In this document: piece after piece, positions 1 through 8,593 of the stretch
Numbering within the stretch: position 1 is the first letter of the stretch
Layout of the letters: each line of letters starts with the position of its first letter
NCBI GenBank assembly: GCA_039105265.1
Contig: JAPFFF010000049.1
Span: forward strand, 889,501-953,500
Source of the DNA: Tritrichomonas musculus
Lineage: Eukaryota > Parabasalia > Tritrichomonadida > Tritrichomonadidae
Direction: 5' to 3'
Length of the DNA stretch: 64,000 bases
Translations under genes and position numbers: made by a program
Notes under the pieces: generated by a model
The model's input: the letters and a program-made list of their open reading frames with translations, nothing else
Told to the model about the DNA's origin: nothing
The model's database searches: none

Positions 1-114
1 GATATACTTCCCTTCTTTCTTCGTCGGGAACACTTCGTAATCGGGGTCATCGATACCTTGTATCCATCGCTGGATGATCTGATTTCGTTTCACTCCGCGG
101 ACGTACTTACTCAT
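1..114 (-). CDS. Start of an unidentified element A gene (cut by window edge)
   Basis: An ATG at 114 opens a minus-strand frame that runs off the window. The 38 visible residues start MSKYVRGVKRNQIIQ and include a W-x-x-G-x-D-D-P-D-Y-E-V pattern followed by a lysine-rich turn. No family is recognised. The start context TAAATGAGT is shared with the other genes of this element, which supports the call despite the short length. It follows the small basic gene at 149-349 by about 35 bases on the same strand. Confidence 0.5.
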   Translation of the reverse strand, partial: MSKYVRGVKRNQIIQRWIQGIDDPDYEVFPTKKEGKYI

Positions 115-148
115 TTAGTTTGGACAAAAATATCCAACCGGTCAATAC

Positions 149-349
149 TCACCTACGTTTGTTTTTGCGTGGTTTAGACTTCGATTTACGAGTTCTGGTA
201 TATGGCACCGTTACGTCGTGAGTGTTGGTATTACTATGGTATTGTACTGAAGTTGATCTCGGTCTAGTGACTTCGTTATACATAGTACCAGGACCAGATA
301 CGATAACGGAATTGCTTGAACGATATGCATTAGTGCGGGCTCCACTCAT
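149..349 (-). CDS. Small basic-tailed protein (possible DNA-binding/core protein)
   Basis: A 66-aa protein. The first 45 residues are Ser/Thr/Asn-rich and the last 18 are almost all Lys/Arg/Ser (RKSKSKPRKNKRR). A basic tail like this suits nucleic-acid condensation, as in adenoviral core peptides, but there is no diagnostic domain. It lies 10 bases downstream of the protein VI-like gene and keeps the TAAATGAGT start context of the element. Element B has a 22-aa Lys/Arg peptide at 31547-31615 that may be a counterpart in function. Function is inferred from composition only. Confidence 0.5.
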   Translation of the reverse strand: MSGARTNAYRSSNSVIVSGPGTMYNEVTRPRSTSVQYHSNTNTHDVTVPYTRTRKSKSKPRKNKRR

Positions 350-359
350 TTATGGGTCG

Positions 360-764
360 TTAAAGACCTCTAAACGGAATCGCCTTAGTCGACTTCTTTC
401 TGGAATCTGCTGCCGCTTGTGCTGTCGTCGATCCGCTTGGCTTCAATTCCCCGCGAGCGAACTGCTCACTGATCTTCACGATCTTATCCGTAACGGAACC
501 TTTCGGCATGTGACTGAAGATGTTGGCACCTGCTGACGTGATAGCCCCTAATGTCGGATTGAATGCAGTCGCGAAAGGAGTGATCGCATGTAACATGGTA
601 CCGACGGCTTTAGGATTACTCATCGCGTAGTTCTTAGCGCCGATAAGCCCTTTCTTGGTAGCACTCCAGACTCTATGAGCGACGTTCTTTGCACCGATAA
701 GTCCTTGATGGACATCGTTCTTCAGGCGATTCCAACCGTTAGTGATGAAGCTCTTGAACCCCAT
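360..764 (-). CDS. Protein VI-like amphipathic minor capsid protein
   Basis: A 134-aa protein starting MGFKSFITNGWNRLKN, then two repeats of a K-G-L-I-G-A-K-N-type segment (around residues 22-45), an Ala/Gly-rich hydrophobic stretch (about 55-95) and a Lys/Ser-rich tail. The M-(A/G/S)-F-G/K-x-(F/W) start and amphipathic helix recur in the small proteins at 18812, 19014, 34459 and 54350, always near capsid or integrase genes. This resembles the membrane-active minor capsid proteins (adenovirus pVI type) reported in Polintons. The family call rests on pattern and context, not on a profile search. Confidence 0.5.
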   Translation of the reverse strand: MGFKSFITNGWNRLKNDVHQGLIGAKNVAHRVWSATKKGLIGAKNYAMSNPKAVGTMLHAITPFATAFNPTLGAITSAGANIFSHMPKGSVTDKIVKISEQFARGELKPSGSTTAQAAADSRKKSTKAIPFRGL

Positions 765-793
765 GGTTTATGTGAAACAAAAATACATCGGGT

Positions 794-1675
794 TTACTCT
801 TCGAAGTGTGCTTCGTTGGCAACGATGTTGATGATGAATCGGTCATGCTGGCCCTTATGGTTAAGGTATTCGGATGTCGTCGACTTAATATCGAGATTGT
901 TTGGTGTCTGTTGAAGCATCGCTGTGAAGTCTTCTTTACTGAAACCGCTGTAACAGATGATGTCTGTGGCTAACCTCTTAACGTTGAGATGAACGAAGCG
1001 GAGCGTCTGAACAGCTATGATGCAGGTTAGGTTGAAGTGTCTCGTCTTGGTGAGTAGTCGACAGAGTTCGCTGTTACCGTTCTTGAGTAACGGAGATCCA
1101 GCAGCATCATCTAGAACGAGCAACGTGTTGTAAGGGTACGAAGCGGTCTGGTACTGAACGAGCTTACTCGCTATATAAGCGATTCTGTCTTCGATCTCGT
1201 TTAACGAATGCTTGGAGATGATTCTCGCCATCTCTTCATTCGCTTCGGCCATCTTAGATAGGACGTGCTTCACCATTGCATAGTATTTGAGTTTCCGTCT
1301 GAGATGTCGTTTGAGGTATGGAAGAAGGTCGTCTTCTTTGACGTACTCGATAGGGGTCTTCACGTTCTTGGATAACACTTCAGCGGTCTTATCGAGCTTC
1401 CCTGACGTCGAGCAGAAGATGATCTTACTGTAATACCCGCATTCGCGGCTAGACCCTTTGGGATACGGTTTCTTGAAGAGACGTTCCGTTATCATGATGT
1501 GACGCCATATCCAGAACGATTTACCTGCTCCCATCTTGCCGATAAGGAAGTAGATACCGTTTGTCGAAAATGGGTATTCAGGAGCGAGGGGTTTAATCAA
1601 TGCCATCTCGATGTCCCGTTGGTTCTTCCGTAACGAATCTTCGATAAGCTCTTCAACCTTCTTGATCTCACTCAT
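794..1675 (-). CDS. FtsK/HerA-type genome packaging ATPase
   Basis: A 293-aa P-loop ATPase. Walker A GKMGAGKS lies at residues 46-53 after a beta strand (IYFLI), and a Walker B-like strand LLVLDDAAG lies near residues 183-192. Between them is a helical, Lys-rich insert. These features and the length fit the A32-like packaging ATPases of Polintons and related double-jelly-roll viruses, which pump DNA into the preformed capsid. It sits between integrase and the protein VI-like gene with gaps of only 10 and 29 bases. It is clearly diverged from the ATPases of elements B and C, which share a GKQ-x-x-GKT P-loop. Confidence 0.85.
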   Translation of the reverse strand: MSEIKKVEELIEDSLRKNQRDIEMALIKPLAPEYPFSTNGIYFLIGKMGAGKSFWIWRHIMITERLFKKPYPKGSSRECGYYSKIIFCSTSGKLDKTAEVLSKNVKTPIEYVKEDDLLPYLKRHLRRKLKYYAMVKHVLSKMAEANEEMARIISKHSLNEIEDRIAYIASKLVQYQTASYPYNTLLVLDDAAGSPLLKNGNSELCRLLTKTRHFNLTCIIAVQTLRFVHLNVKRLATDIICYSGFSKEDFTAMLQQTPNNLDIKSTTSEYLNHKGQHDRFIINIVANEAHFEE

Positions 1676-1685
1676 TTACGAGACG

Positions 1686-2759
1686 TTAAATGAACTTCCT
1701 TATCTGATCGGGAATCCGTTTTCGGTTAACCCAGTACTGACGCTCCATAGTCGATAATTTCGTTGGATGACCTTCCCGCATGTTCTTCGCTTTGATGGTG
1801 TCTGTCACGTCGGAATCCTCGTACGTAATCGTGTAGGTGTCTCGTTTCTGATTATACGATCGAATCTCCTTAACGATACCGCGTTTGCCGTTCTTAATGG
1901 TCGTCGCTAACGGAACGTTCTTAGCAGCCTTCACGAGCCTATATCCCGGTAGAGTATCCACGGAACCATCGCTAGAACGGATCACGAATTGATTGCCGTC
2001 TTTGGAGTCGACGATGTAGGACTGCTTAGATAAATTGGAACGGTGCTTCGTTAACGGACTCTTATCGAGAACTACCCTGACGAAGTCGCCAGGTTCGAAC
2101 TTGTATGGACTCTCCTGATGACTCATCTTATCGATATACTCCAACTCATCTTCTTCGGTAATGTCGTTAGGGGACTTGTAATCGAGAGATCGGTGAGGCA
2201 TGTCGTTATAGGACTCCACTAAGGATAGCACATCAGCGGAAGGTTCGTTAGCTTTCATGTCACGAATGGTCTTCATGAATCGATTGATGATACCGAGTTT
2301 GTTATGGTCATTATCCGTTGTGGTTGTATAGACGATGTCGTGTTCTCTCATGAAGTCGAGGACGGATTTCGATAAATAGGCCGTATCTTCATCGGATTCA
2401 ATGGACTTACATTCGGGTTCTACCTTAATGAACTCGTTTAACGATCTCAGAACTTCCTTGGCTCCCTTACCGTTCATCTCATACGCGTAAGCCTTTCGGG
2501 TATTGATGTTGATGAGCATCAAGTAATTGGGGTTGTCAATGAATGTATCCATCTGGAAGCCATGCCGGATCTTCGAATAGATGTGCATGAATTTGGGAGC
2601 TGGAACGTGCTGATCGTGAACGACTCTGTTACTCAGAAACTCCTTAGCTTCATCATCAGTAAAGCCATACCTATTAGCGATTCTCTTGAACTTGGATATC
2701 GTATTGGTCGGGTACTTGGCATACACTTCATCAATGGTCTTGAACTTGATGCGGCTCAT
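1686..2759 (-). CDS. Retrovirus-like (RVE) integrase of element A
   Basis: A 357-aa DDE-type integrase. The core begins near residue 60 (FQMDTFIDNPNYLMLININ, acidic residue at the end of the first strand), followed by an acidic second site and an NKLGIINRFMKTIRDM helix equivalent to the HSSLGIIDRVIRTLRDM helix of the B and C integrases. A basic, SH3/chromo-like beta-rich tail follows from about residue 215. Integrases of this family insert Maverick DNA and make 5-6 bp target duplications. The gene lies between the ATPase and a 477-aa gene with gaps of 10 bases. Confidence 0.88.
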   Translation of the reverse strand: MSRIKFKTIDEVYAKYPTNTISKFKRIANRYGFTDDEAKEFLSNRVVHDQHVPAPKFMHIYSKIRHGFQMDTFIDNPNYLMLININTRKAYAYEMNGKGAKEVLRSLNEFIKVEPECKSIESDEDTAYLSKSVLDFMREHDIVYTTTTDNDHNKLGIINRFMKTIRDMKANEPSADVLSLVESYNDMPHRSLDYKSPNDITEEDELEYIDKMSHQESPYKFEPGDFVRVVLDKSPLTKHRSNLSKQSYIVDSKDGNQFVIRSSDGSVDTLPGYRLVKAAKNVPLATTIKNGKRGIVKEIRSYNQKRDTYTITYEDSDVTDTIKAKNMREGHPTKLSTMERQYWVNRKRIPDQIRKFI

Positions 2760-2769
2760 TTACGATGGA

Positions 2770-4203
2770 TTAAGAGTACAGTAGCTTCCGGTTCTGCAGG
2801 AACACAACATCCATTGTCAGGACCACATCATTGTTGAAGTTGATCGGGATATTGATATCATCGTTGTCGTAACACTCTATCCAGAACGAATTACCGTTAT
2901 CGTTGATCTTGTAGTACTTGATGTTCTCGAAAGTCTCGTTAGTACATCCGATGATGTTATGGTTCGATTGACTTGCGAATGAGGCAGCGATTCGACAATC
3001 CAAATCGGTTCTGATGTTGCGGAAGTACAGATTCCGATGGTACACGTTGGTGTATCCGACATGGTTTTGATTCGGATTGGGGCCGATGTTCAGGAAGTTT
3101 CGTGTATCGGAGCCGTGAATGAAGCGTCCTTCGTCGAAGTCTACTTCATGGGTATTACGCAGATACGGATATATGGAGCTGCGCATCTCAGGCTCGGGTG
3201 TCGAATAAACCTTCTCATATGAGTCGTCATTGTCTGGGGTGATCAAGTAATCACAATAGTAATCGTTATTGATCAGTATGTTATCGGGCTGCTCGATTAT
3301 GAGTTGTTTCATATGCTTGTAGTCCTTGTTTACTATGTTGATGTCGTCACTCGTAACGAAGAACGGAATCGGGTTTTCGAGAAACTCATCACTGCGCAGT
3401 ATCATCAAGTCGTAATCGTCGCGAATGGCATTCAATTCAGTCAGCTTTATCACCACTTCGTCATCGTTAGCCTTGATCACCTTAGAACGGATATACTCAT
3501 ATAGATTCGTCTTTGATATGCATCTGATCAGCTTATCATGAATGTCGTTCCACGAATCATCTTCGTTAATGGTGAACTGAATCGGAATTCGTAATACGCC
3601 GACGTCTTCGGCTTTCATTTTCGATAACTGGATCTCAGTTATGTTTTCGACCCCCTCACTGTTCTTCACCTGATCATCGATGTCGTTGGATTCTTCTGTC
3701 GAGAAAGCATATTTCATGAACTCGTTCACGTCTCCCTTATTCAGGGTTGTCTTCATGATGTCTATTCGTTGAATGTCATTCAGATGATAGAATATCTTAC
3801 TGTACTTCTGGTTAGAGGCAGCATTCATTACGGCCTTCAGTTCGGAATTCTCTTCACGACGAAGGAAAGCCCAGAACACTCCAGGAAGATTATCTAATCG
3901 TTCATCCATTAAGTCAATCACATAATCGACCAACCCAGCTTCGACCCTGTCTTCGAACTCATCCTTCTTGTACTTCCTGATGTAGAGCATGAATCGAACT
4001 GTCCTGCTTTTGCGTTTGAGATGGATGGCTCTGATACCGATAATCTTCTCGTCTACGTTAGAGGTATGCCATTCAGGAGGGTACTGGAAATGGATCCTGT
4101 TAGGGTAGACTTCATCTACGACTCCATCTATTGACGAGTTGTACGTCGTTTCAAGTGGTAAATGGGTCTGTTCATTCGCTTGGATATCTCTGCGGTAACT
4201 CAT
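2770..4203 (-). CDS. Unidentified 477-aa protein, likely particle-associated
   Basis: A 477-aa acidic, Asn/Asp/Tyr-rich protein with a beta-rich look (many alternating hydrophobic strands, for example IGIRAIHLKRKSRTVRFMLYI cut short here by the family pattern). No catalytic motif, signal peptide or membrane segment is seen. It sits in the same train as integrase and ATPase, 10 bases upstream of integrase. A role as a vertex, fibre or surface protein is a guess from composition and context. No homologue is visible in elements B or C. Confidence 0.6.
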   Translation of the reverse strand: MSYRRDIQANEQTHLPLETTYNSSIDGVVDEVYPNRIHFQYPPEWHTSNVDEKIIGIRAIHLKRKSRTVRFMLYIRKYKKDEFEDRVEAGLVDYVIDLMDERLDNLPGVFWAFLRREENSELKAVMNAASNQKYSKIFYHLNDIQRIDIMKTTLNKGDVNEFMKYAFSTEESNDIDDQVKNSEGVENITEIQLSKMKAEDVGVLRIPIQFTINEDDSWNDIHDKLIRCISKTNLYEYIRSKVIKANDDEVVIKLTELNAIRDDYDLMILRSDEFLENPIPFFVTSDDINIVNKDYKHMKQLIIEQPDNILINNDYYCDYLITPDNDDSYEKVYSTPEPEMRSSIYPYLRNTHEVDFDEGRFIHGSDTRNFLNIGPNPNQNHVGYTNVYHRNLYFRNIRTDLDCRIAASFASQSNHNIIGCTNETFENIKYYKINDNGNSFWIECYDNDDINIPINFNNDVVLTMDVVFLQNRKLLYS

Positions 4204-4268
4204 TTAGGAGAAGCAAAACAGTGGACTTCGTTAATCCCGGGGACGGACTCCAAAAATGAAGATCCGAT

Positions 4269-4511
4269 TTAGTCATCCAACACCAATCCGATAATGGTCT
4301 TGATGACTTCGATCTTTCTGTCCATGCCGATATCGTCGTCGTAGGCTACGTTTAAGAGTCTGTCGAAATCGGATTCGTTTTCAACCTCAACATCGAGCTC
4401 TATCTCATCACCGAAGTAGTCTTCGATGAATTCGATGATGTCGTTGACTGAATGAACTTCAGAGATGTCGATAGCTTCGAATACATCTTCACTGTCGTAG
4501 TAGGCGTTCAT
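4269..4511 (-). CDS. Small acidic protein, first gene of element A
   Basis: An 80-aa, strongly acidic protein (start MNAYYDSEDVFEAIDISEV) with a predicted helix-strand pattern and no known motif. It is the most promoter-proximal gene of the visible minus-strand train, 65 bases ahead of the 477-aa gene and next to the GC-rich element end. Acidic small proteins are also abundant at the left end of element B. The function is unknown. Confidence 0.55.
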   Translation of the reverse strand: MNAYYDSEDVFEAIDISEVHSVNDIIEFIEDYFGDEIELDVEVENESDFDRLLNVAYDDDIGMDRKIEVIKTIIGLVLDD

Positions 4512-4888
4512 CTTATGTGTATAACTACGGGATAAAAAATCGATAGAGAAATCGTTTGAGGCATTTCGGTGTCGGAGGTATCGTAAGTGATAATCCGGGG
4601 ACGATACTCACGCCAAGAACTCCATTTCTGAGACCAAAATGTTGTCTCATTATCGAAATCCATGTTGTTTCCAAGTAGCTGTTGGAGCAGTGGAGATGGC
4701 TGTGGGTGGGAAACTCGTTTAGAGGTCCGTAACTGTCGTTTTTCGGGTGTTTTGAGCTTCTCGGGAGGTTCCGTGTCTGGGACTCGTCCGGGATGCCCGT
4801 AATGGGCCCCTGGAGGGCCGTTAGGAGGGTCTCAGACGACCTTCAAAACCGGTAAGTGGGGGCGAAAGGGCTTGTCCCTGTAGCCCCC
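4512..4888. repeat. Non-coding GC-rich end of element A, candidate terminal repeat
   Basis: No gene is seen. The stretch becomes very GC-rich after about 4690, contains short palindromes such as GGGCCCCTGGAGGGCC near 4804, and ends in a run of C (AGGGGGGCTACAGGG on the minus strand). Composition drops abruptly to AT-rich at about 4890. Maverick ends are terminal inverted repeats, so this is the natural candidate. The matching copy would lie outside the window, so the repeat itself cannot be confirmed here. Confidence 0.45.
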
Positions 4889-4981
4889 CTTAACTATACT
4901 ACTACAACTCAATTACCTTCAATTGAAACATTTTTGAATAAAAAATAATTAATTCATTTCACTTTTATTTTTTGTTTTTCG

Positions 4982-5218
4982 ATGACAACATCAAATCAAT
5001 ATTTATATTTCTTAAATGAAATATTGAGAAAAACTTTTGACTACCAAAAATCCAATGATAGAAATGAAAAAGTTCAAATTTTGAATGAAATTCATTCAAT
5101 GCACAAAAATATTCTTGAAAGTGAATATTCTTTAGACCAACAAATTAAACAAGGTGAAGAAGATAGTTTTGTTGAAACATTACAATTCTTTGTCATTGTT
5201 CAATTAATGACTTTTTGA
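4982..5218 (+). CDS. Small helical protein, leftmost gene of element B
   Basis: A 78-aa protein (start MTTSNQYLYFLNEIL) that is mostly charged helix and ends in a short hydrophobic stretch (FFVIVQLMTF). A TTCACTTTT motif lies just before the ATG, as in other genes of this element. No family is recognised. It stands alone ahead of a repeat-rich non-coding stretch. Confidence 0.5.
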   Translation: MTTSNQYLYFLNEILRKTFDYQKSNDRNEKVQILNEIHSMHKNILESEYSLDQQIKQGEEDSFVETLQFFVIVQLMTF

Positions 5219-5833
5219 GAGAAAATTTTGAACCATCTCACTTTTTCAATTAAATAAGTAAAAATCAACATTTTAATGAAACTTCCATTATTTTTGAATT
5301 AATTTCTATCCATAAATGAAAAAATAAAATTAAAAAAATTAACCATCTTAATTTTTTGAGAGAAAATTTTGAACCATATAACTTTTTGAATAAACTTCTG
5401 ACCAATAATTAAAAAATCAAATAATTAAACTTAATTTAATTAAAAATCAACTTTCATTATTTTTGAATATTTTCACCCACCATTTTTTCAATAAACTTCA
5501 ACCATCTTAACTTTTTGAAAGAACTTTTGACCAATATTTAAAAAATTAATTAATCCATCTCAAAAATAAATAATAAAATTAAAAATCATTATTTCACCCA
5601 CCATTTTTCAATAAACTTCAACCATCTTAACTTTTTGAAAGAACTTCTGACCAATATTTAAAAAATTAATTAATCCATCTCAAAAATAATTAATTTAATT
5701 AAAAAATCATTATTTTAACAACTTTTATTATTTTTGAGAGAAAATTTTGAACCATCTCACTTTTTCAATTAAATAATTAAAAAAATCAACTATTTTCACT
5801 TTTTCAATATTTTCAATTCATTTCATTTGTTCA
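5219..5833. repeat. Non-coding repeat stretch with a 121-bp tandem duplication
   Basis: Very AT-rich and without a gene. Two tandem copies of an approximately 121-bp unit begin at 5474 and 5595, each opening with CACCCACCATTTTT and containing ACCATCTTAACTTTTTGAAA. Shorter, degenerate pieces of the same phrases (GAACCATCTCACTTTTTCAA) fill the rest. A related copy lies in the opposite orientation at 15721-15840. Confidence 0.75.
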
Positions 5834-6070
5834 ATGTTGTCCAAAAAAGTTCAGACCGAAAAGAAAAATTCGAATAGAGTTGTTCGAATAGCAGAAATTA
5901 TTGGAGACACAGTCAAAGTTTATCAACTTGATAGGCATGAGATGATTAAAGATTACAAACACCCAAAAGTAATGAGTCGAAAAGAATATCTCAAAGAAAT
6001 TGAAGAGAAGATATCAAAAATTGAATCATCAAATTCAAACAATGATTTCCAAGAACCTATACAATTCTCT

Positions 6071-6102
<32 letters not shown>

Positions 6103-6124
6103 TTCAAAATCAGAAATTAAATAA
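5834..6124 (+). CDS. Small protein with acidic tail
   Basis: A 96-aa protein with a Lys/Arg-rich N-terminal half containing a beta-hairpin-like VVRIAEIIGDTVKVYQL segment (about residues 16-32), then a Ser/Asn linker and a run of about ten Glu near residue 80. This basic-plus-acidic layout suggests interaction with nucleic acid or basic proteins, but no domain is recognised. TTCATTTGTTCA precedes the ATG. Two other genes nearby (8611, 8852) also carry poly-Glu runs. Confidence 0.5.
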
Positions 6125-6230
6125 ATAAACATTTTTCTTTACTTTTTAATTATTTTTTTCTTCTTTTTTCTTTTGATATCATCGAATTTCCATTCTTTTC
6201 GACGATATTCTTCGAATTCTTTTTCATTAT

Positions 6231-7160
6231 TCATTTAAAATGATATAAAATAATTTCTTCAATTGTACTAAATTTTTTCATTCTATAAGGTAAAATTTCA
6301 CATTTTGTTAATGGAATTCCTTTTTGTTTAAAGAAATTAATAATTTCAGTTATTCCAGAAGATATTGTTGTAAATAATAAATATTCAGACTCATTCAAAA
6401 TTTCAATTAAATCTAAATTATTTGAATATGTCCAATTTTTATCTACTGAAACAATTGGTGGGTCAATTATAAATACAATATTATCTTTTTCTTTATATTC
6501 ATCATATAATTCTTTCCAATCTTTTGAAACTAATTCAATTCCTTCTAAATATTTTTCAATATTTTCATCGTAATTTTCTTTAGGAATTCTATTACAATAT
6601 GGTCTTTTATTTAAATCTTCTAAATCTTTTGAAATATGAGGTGCAAATAATAAACAATTTGATAATGTATATAAATCAATATAACCTTTATAATTATTCA
6701 ATAATTCATCAATTTTCTTTTTAGTTTCTTCAGATAAAATTTTATTATAATTTTCATTAATTAACGGTCGAATTAATTCAATTAATTTATTAGTTTCAGG
6801 AATTTTATCTAATCGTTCTTTATAGTTTTCAAAATCATTACAAATAATTTTACTTTTTGGATGAACTTGATGAACTAAATAACTCAAAAAGAATGAACCG
6901 CCAAATAAATCAATAAACGTTTTATTTTCACTATCTTTAATACTTTCAATTAATTTTAAGAATTTATGTTTTCCCTTAGATTTATTGTTTTGAAAAGGCA
7001 ATGGAGGATTTTTTCTAATCGGTTCTCTAACAATTTTTTTCTTTGTTTGCTTTTCCGATTCCACTTTTTCAATATTTTCACCCACATTTTGGGGTTCAAC
7101 TTTTTCAACAGTTTCACTCACTGTTTGTTTTTTATTTGTTCTTTTGGTCCTTGTAGACAT
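6231..7160 (-). CDS. D12-class (Dam-like) adenine-specific DNA methyltransferase
   Basis: A 309-aa protein. After a Lys/Glu-rich N-terminal tail of about 60 residues comes the PLPFQNNKSKGKHKF pattern typical of Dam enzymes. Motif I DLFGGSFFLS follows near residues 82-91, and the catalytic motif IV appears as DPPI near residue 227 within VFIIDPPIV. D12 enzymes transfer a methyl group from S-adenosylmethionine to the N6 of adenine. In this setting it could mark element DNA or modulate host restriction or silencing (inference). It is convergent with the gene ending at 6124 and divergent from the one starting at 7211. Confidence 0.75.
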   Translation of the reverse strand: MSTRTKRTNKKQTVSETVEKVEPQNVGENIEKVESEKQTKKKIVREPIRKNPPLPFQNNKSKGKHKFLKLIESIKDSENKTFIDLFGGSFFLSYLVHQVHPKSKIICNDFENYKERLDKIPETNKLIELIRPLINENYNKILSEETKKKIDELLNNYKGYIDLYTLSNCLLFAPHISKDLEDLNKRPYCNRIPKENYDENIEKYLEGIELVSKDWKELYDEYKEKDNIVFIIDPPIVSVDKNWTYSNNLDLIEILNESEYLLFTTISSGITEIINFFKQKGIPLTKCEILPYRMKKFSTIEEIILYHFK

Positions 7161-7210
7161 CTTTTTTTATTTCGATAAAAAAATTGAATTAATTTTTAAT
7201 TTGGTTCAAA

Positions 7211-7474
7211 ATGAATTCTTTACAAACTTCTTTAAATAATTTTGAAACCAAAAATAAACAATATTGGAATAAGATTAGAAAACAAATGACCAATATTTAT
7301 CTCAATAAAGTTGATGATAACAATGAATTGAAATTATTAGCATTGAATTTTATTAATAATGAATTAACTTTAGAAAATGAAATAATTAAAGATATTGAAG
7401 AAATTCAAATAATTATGAATAGAATAAAATCAAAATTAAATACAATGCATAATTTAAGAAGGAAGGTTTATTAA
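7211..7474 (+). CDS. Small coiled-coil protein
   Basis: An 87-aa, all-helical, charged protein (start MNSLQTSLNNFETKNKQYW) with heptad-like spacing across most of its length. It overlaps the 3' end of the minus-strand gene at 7471-7752 by 4 bases. No family is recognised. It is one of a group of small helical genes that fill the left part of element B. Confidence 0.45.
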   Translation: MNSLQTSLNNFETKNKQYWNKIRKQMTNIYLNKVDDNNELKLLALNFINNELTLENEIIKDIEEIQIIMNRIKSKLNTMHNLRRKVY

Positions 7475-7752
7475 ATTATTTTCAGTATATCGAGTTCATT
7501 TTTTTGAATCCATTTAATTAATTCTTCTCTTTCCATTTTTTCTGGTAAAGGAACTAATAGAACCCAAGAAGAATATTCAACCAAACTTTTCAATTTTTCA
7601 ATTGGTTGTAATTTTGGATACATTAAAACATCAATGAAAGATGGACTTTTTCTTTCTAAATTAGTTCCCAAGTAAACAACATCAGAATCATTTGATTCTT
7701 CTTCTTCTTCCAAAATTTTAGAAGACCAAATTTTCAATTGATTACTTGACAT
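7471..7752 (-). CDS. Small acidic protein of unknown function
   Basis: A 93-aa protein with an acidic N-terminal part (EEEEESNDSDVVYL, about residues 15-28) and a more ordered C-terminal half (SWVLLVPLPEKMEREELIKWI). No diagnostic motif is seen. It shares a 40-base divergent promoter region with the small gene at 7793 and is convergent with the gene ending at 7474. Confidence 0.45.
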   Translation of the reverse strand: MSSNQLKIWSSKILEEEEESNDSDVVYLGTNLERKSPSFIDVLMYPKLQPIEKLKSLVEYSSWVLLVPLPEKMEREELIKWIQKNELDILKII

Positions 7753-7792
7753 TTTTCAAAGTGAACTGAACTAATCACTTCACTGAAAAATA
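7753..7792. promoter_or_regulatory. 40-base divergent promoter with Inr-like motifs
   Basis: Only 40 bases separate the ATGs of two divergent genes. The plus strand has TCACTTCAC at 7775-7783, 10 bases before the ATG at 7793. The minus strand has TTCACTTTG a few bases before the ATG at 7752. This spacing fits the initiator-driven promoters with very short leaders known from trichomonads. Confidence 0.5.
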
Positions 7793-7957
7793 ATGAGTGA
7801 AGTTGAAATTGAAAAGATTTGGAAAGAAATCTATAGTTTAAAAGAAAGATGTGTACATATTGAACAACAAATTAATGAAATTATGGTTTTAATTTCAACA
7901 TTTATTAACAAAAATTCAAATTTTAAAGAAACAAATGAAGAACCAAATAACCCTTGA
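7793..7957 (+). CDS. 54-aa coiled-coil microprotein
   Basis: The frame reads MSEVEIEKIWKEIYSLKER and continues as a single amphipathic helix with heptad spacing, then an Asn/Glu-rich tail. It ends in TGA followed directly by the ATAAAAAATTTTAT phrase seen after other element B genes. Similar in build to the 58-aa protein at 16657. The strong promoter-like motif upstream supports it despite the short length. Confidence 0.5.
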   Translation: MSEVEIEKIWKEIYSLKERCVHIEQQINEIMVLISTFINKNSNFKETNEEPNNP

Positions 7958-8020
7958 ATAAAAAATTTTATTCCAACACTTAACTTTTTTTTCTCAAAAA
8001 TTTTTTTATCACGTTATAAA

Positions 8021-8347
8021 ATGGAATTTATTTATTTAATTAGAGAAAGAGAATTTGTATATTCTAATCAAAATATTTATAAAATTGGACGAACAAATAA
8101 TTCAATTAAAATTAGAATGAATAATTATCCAAAAGATTCTGAGATTTTATTAATTGAACCCGTTATAAATTCAATTGAAATTGAAAATCAATTAATTAAA
8201 ATTTTTGATGAAGAATTTTCAAAAGCTTATACAAAAGATGGTTTAGAAATAATTGGAAATGAATATTATCAAGGAGATTTGAATAAAATGATATATTTGA
8301 TAAGAACATATATTAGAAATCATTGTTCCGATAAAATTTTAATTTAA
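8021..8347 (+). CDS. T5orf172 / GIY-YIG-like protein
   Basis: A 108-aa protein with the core pattern of the T5orf172 (MUG113) branch of the GIY-YIG superfamily: IYLIRERE near residues 4-11, YKIGRT near 24-29, an R-x-x-x-YPK turn near 36-42, a central Glu in a helix, and an EYYQGD end motif near residues 88-93. Such domains occur in phage and large DNA virus proteins and are predicted nucleases or DNA-binding modules. This is a single-domain copy. It may act in DNA processing or as a selfish homing-type gene (inference). Confidence 0.65.
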   Translation: MEFIYLIREREFVYSNQNIYKIGRTNNSIKIRMNNYPKDSEILLIEPVINSIEIENQLIKIFDEEFSKAYTKDGLEIIGNEYYQGDLNKMIYLIRTYIRNHCSDKILI

Positions 8348-8376
8348 TGACTTCACTTTTTTTTAAAAAAACAAAA

Positions 8377-8580
8377 ATGTCTGAAAACAATTTCAAAGAT
8401 TTCTATGATTCCTTACCTTTTGGTACATATTCACTTATTGAATTGACTGATTTATATAATCAATTCTTTGGAACAAATTTAACAAAAAAAGAATTGTTAA
8501 TTAAAGAACCAGAAATTGATAGTTTATTTTTATGTTGGAAAGAAAATGTTTTAGATTTTGAAAAAATTAAAAGGGATTGA
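8377..8580 (+). CDS. Small protein of unknown function
   Basis: A 67-aa protein starting MSENNFKDFYDSLPFGTYS. An earlier in-frame ATG at 8347 overlaps the stop of the previous gene. I prefer 8377 because a TTCACTTTT motif lies between the two, and in this element such motifs sit just before start codons. The rest is a compact helix-rich domain with no recognised family. The stop TGA is followed by ATAAAAAATTTTATC. Confidence 0.5.
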   Translation: MSENNFKDFYDSLPFGTYSLIELTDLYNQFFGTNLTKKELLIKEPEIDSLFLCWKENVLDFEKIKRD

Positions 8581-8593
8581 ATAAAAAATTTTA

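Larger units (their letters stand above)
1..4888 (-). mobile_element. Element A: Maverick/Polinton end, GC-rich lineage
   Basis: Minus-strand gene train with packaging ATPase, retrovirus-like integrase, protein VI-like protein and small capsid-type genes, which is a Maverick/Polinton gene set. Base composition is near half GC, in sharp contrast to the AT-rich sequence after about 4890, so the inner boundary is placed where composition changes. The element continues past the left edge of the window, where its polymerase and MCP presumably lie. The visible part looks whole. Relative age cannot be judged from a single copy. Confidence 0.8.

Noticed and set aside
222-536. Plus-strand frame in element A
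   Set aside because: Antisense to well-supported minus-strand genes. Open only because of GC-rich codon structure.
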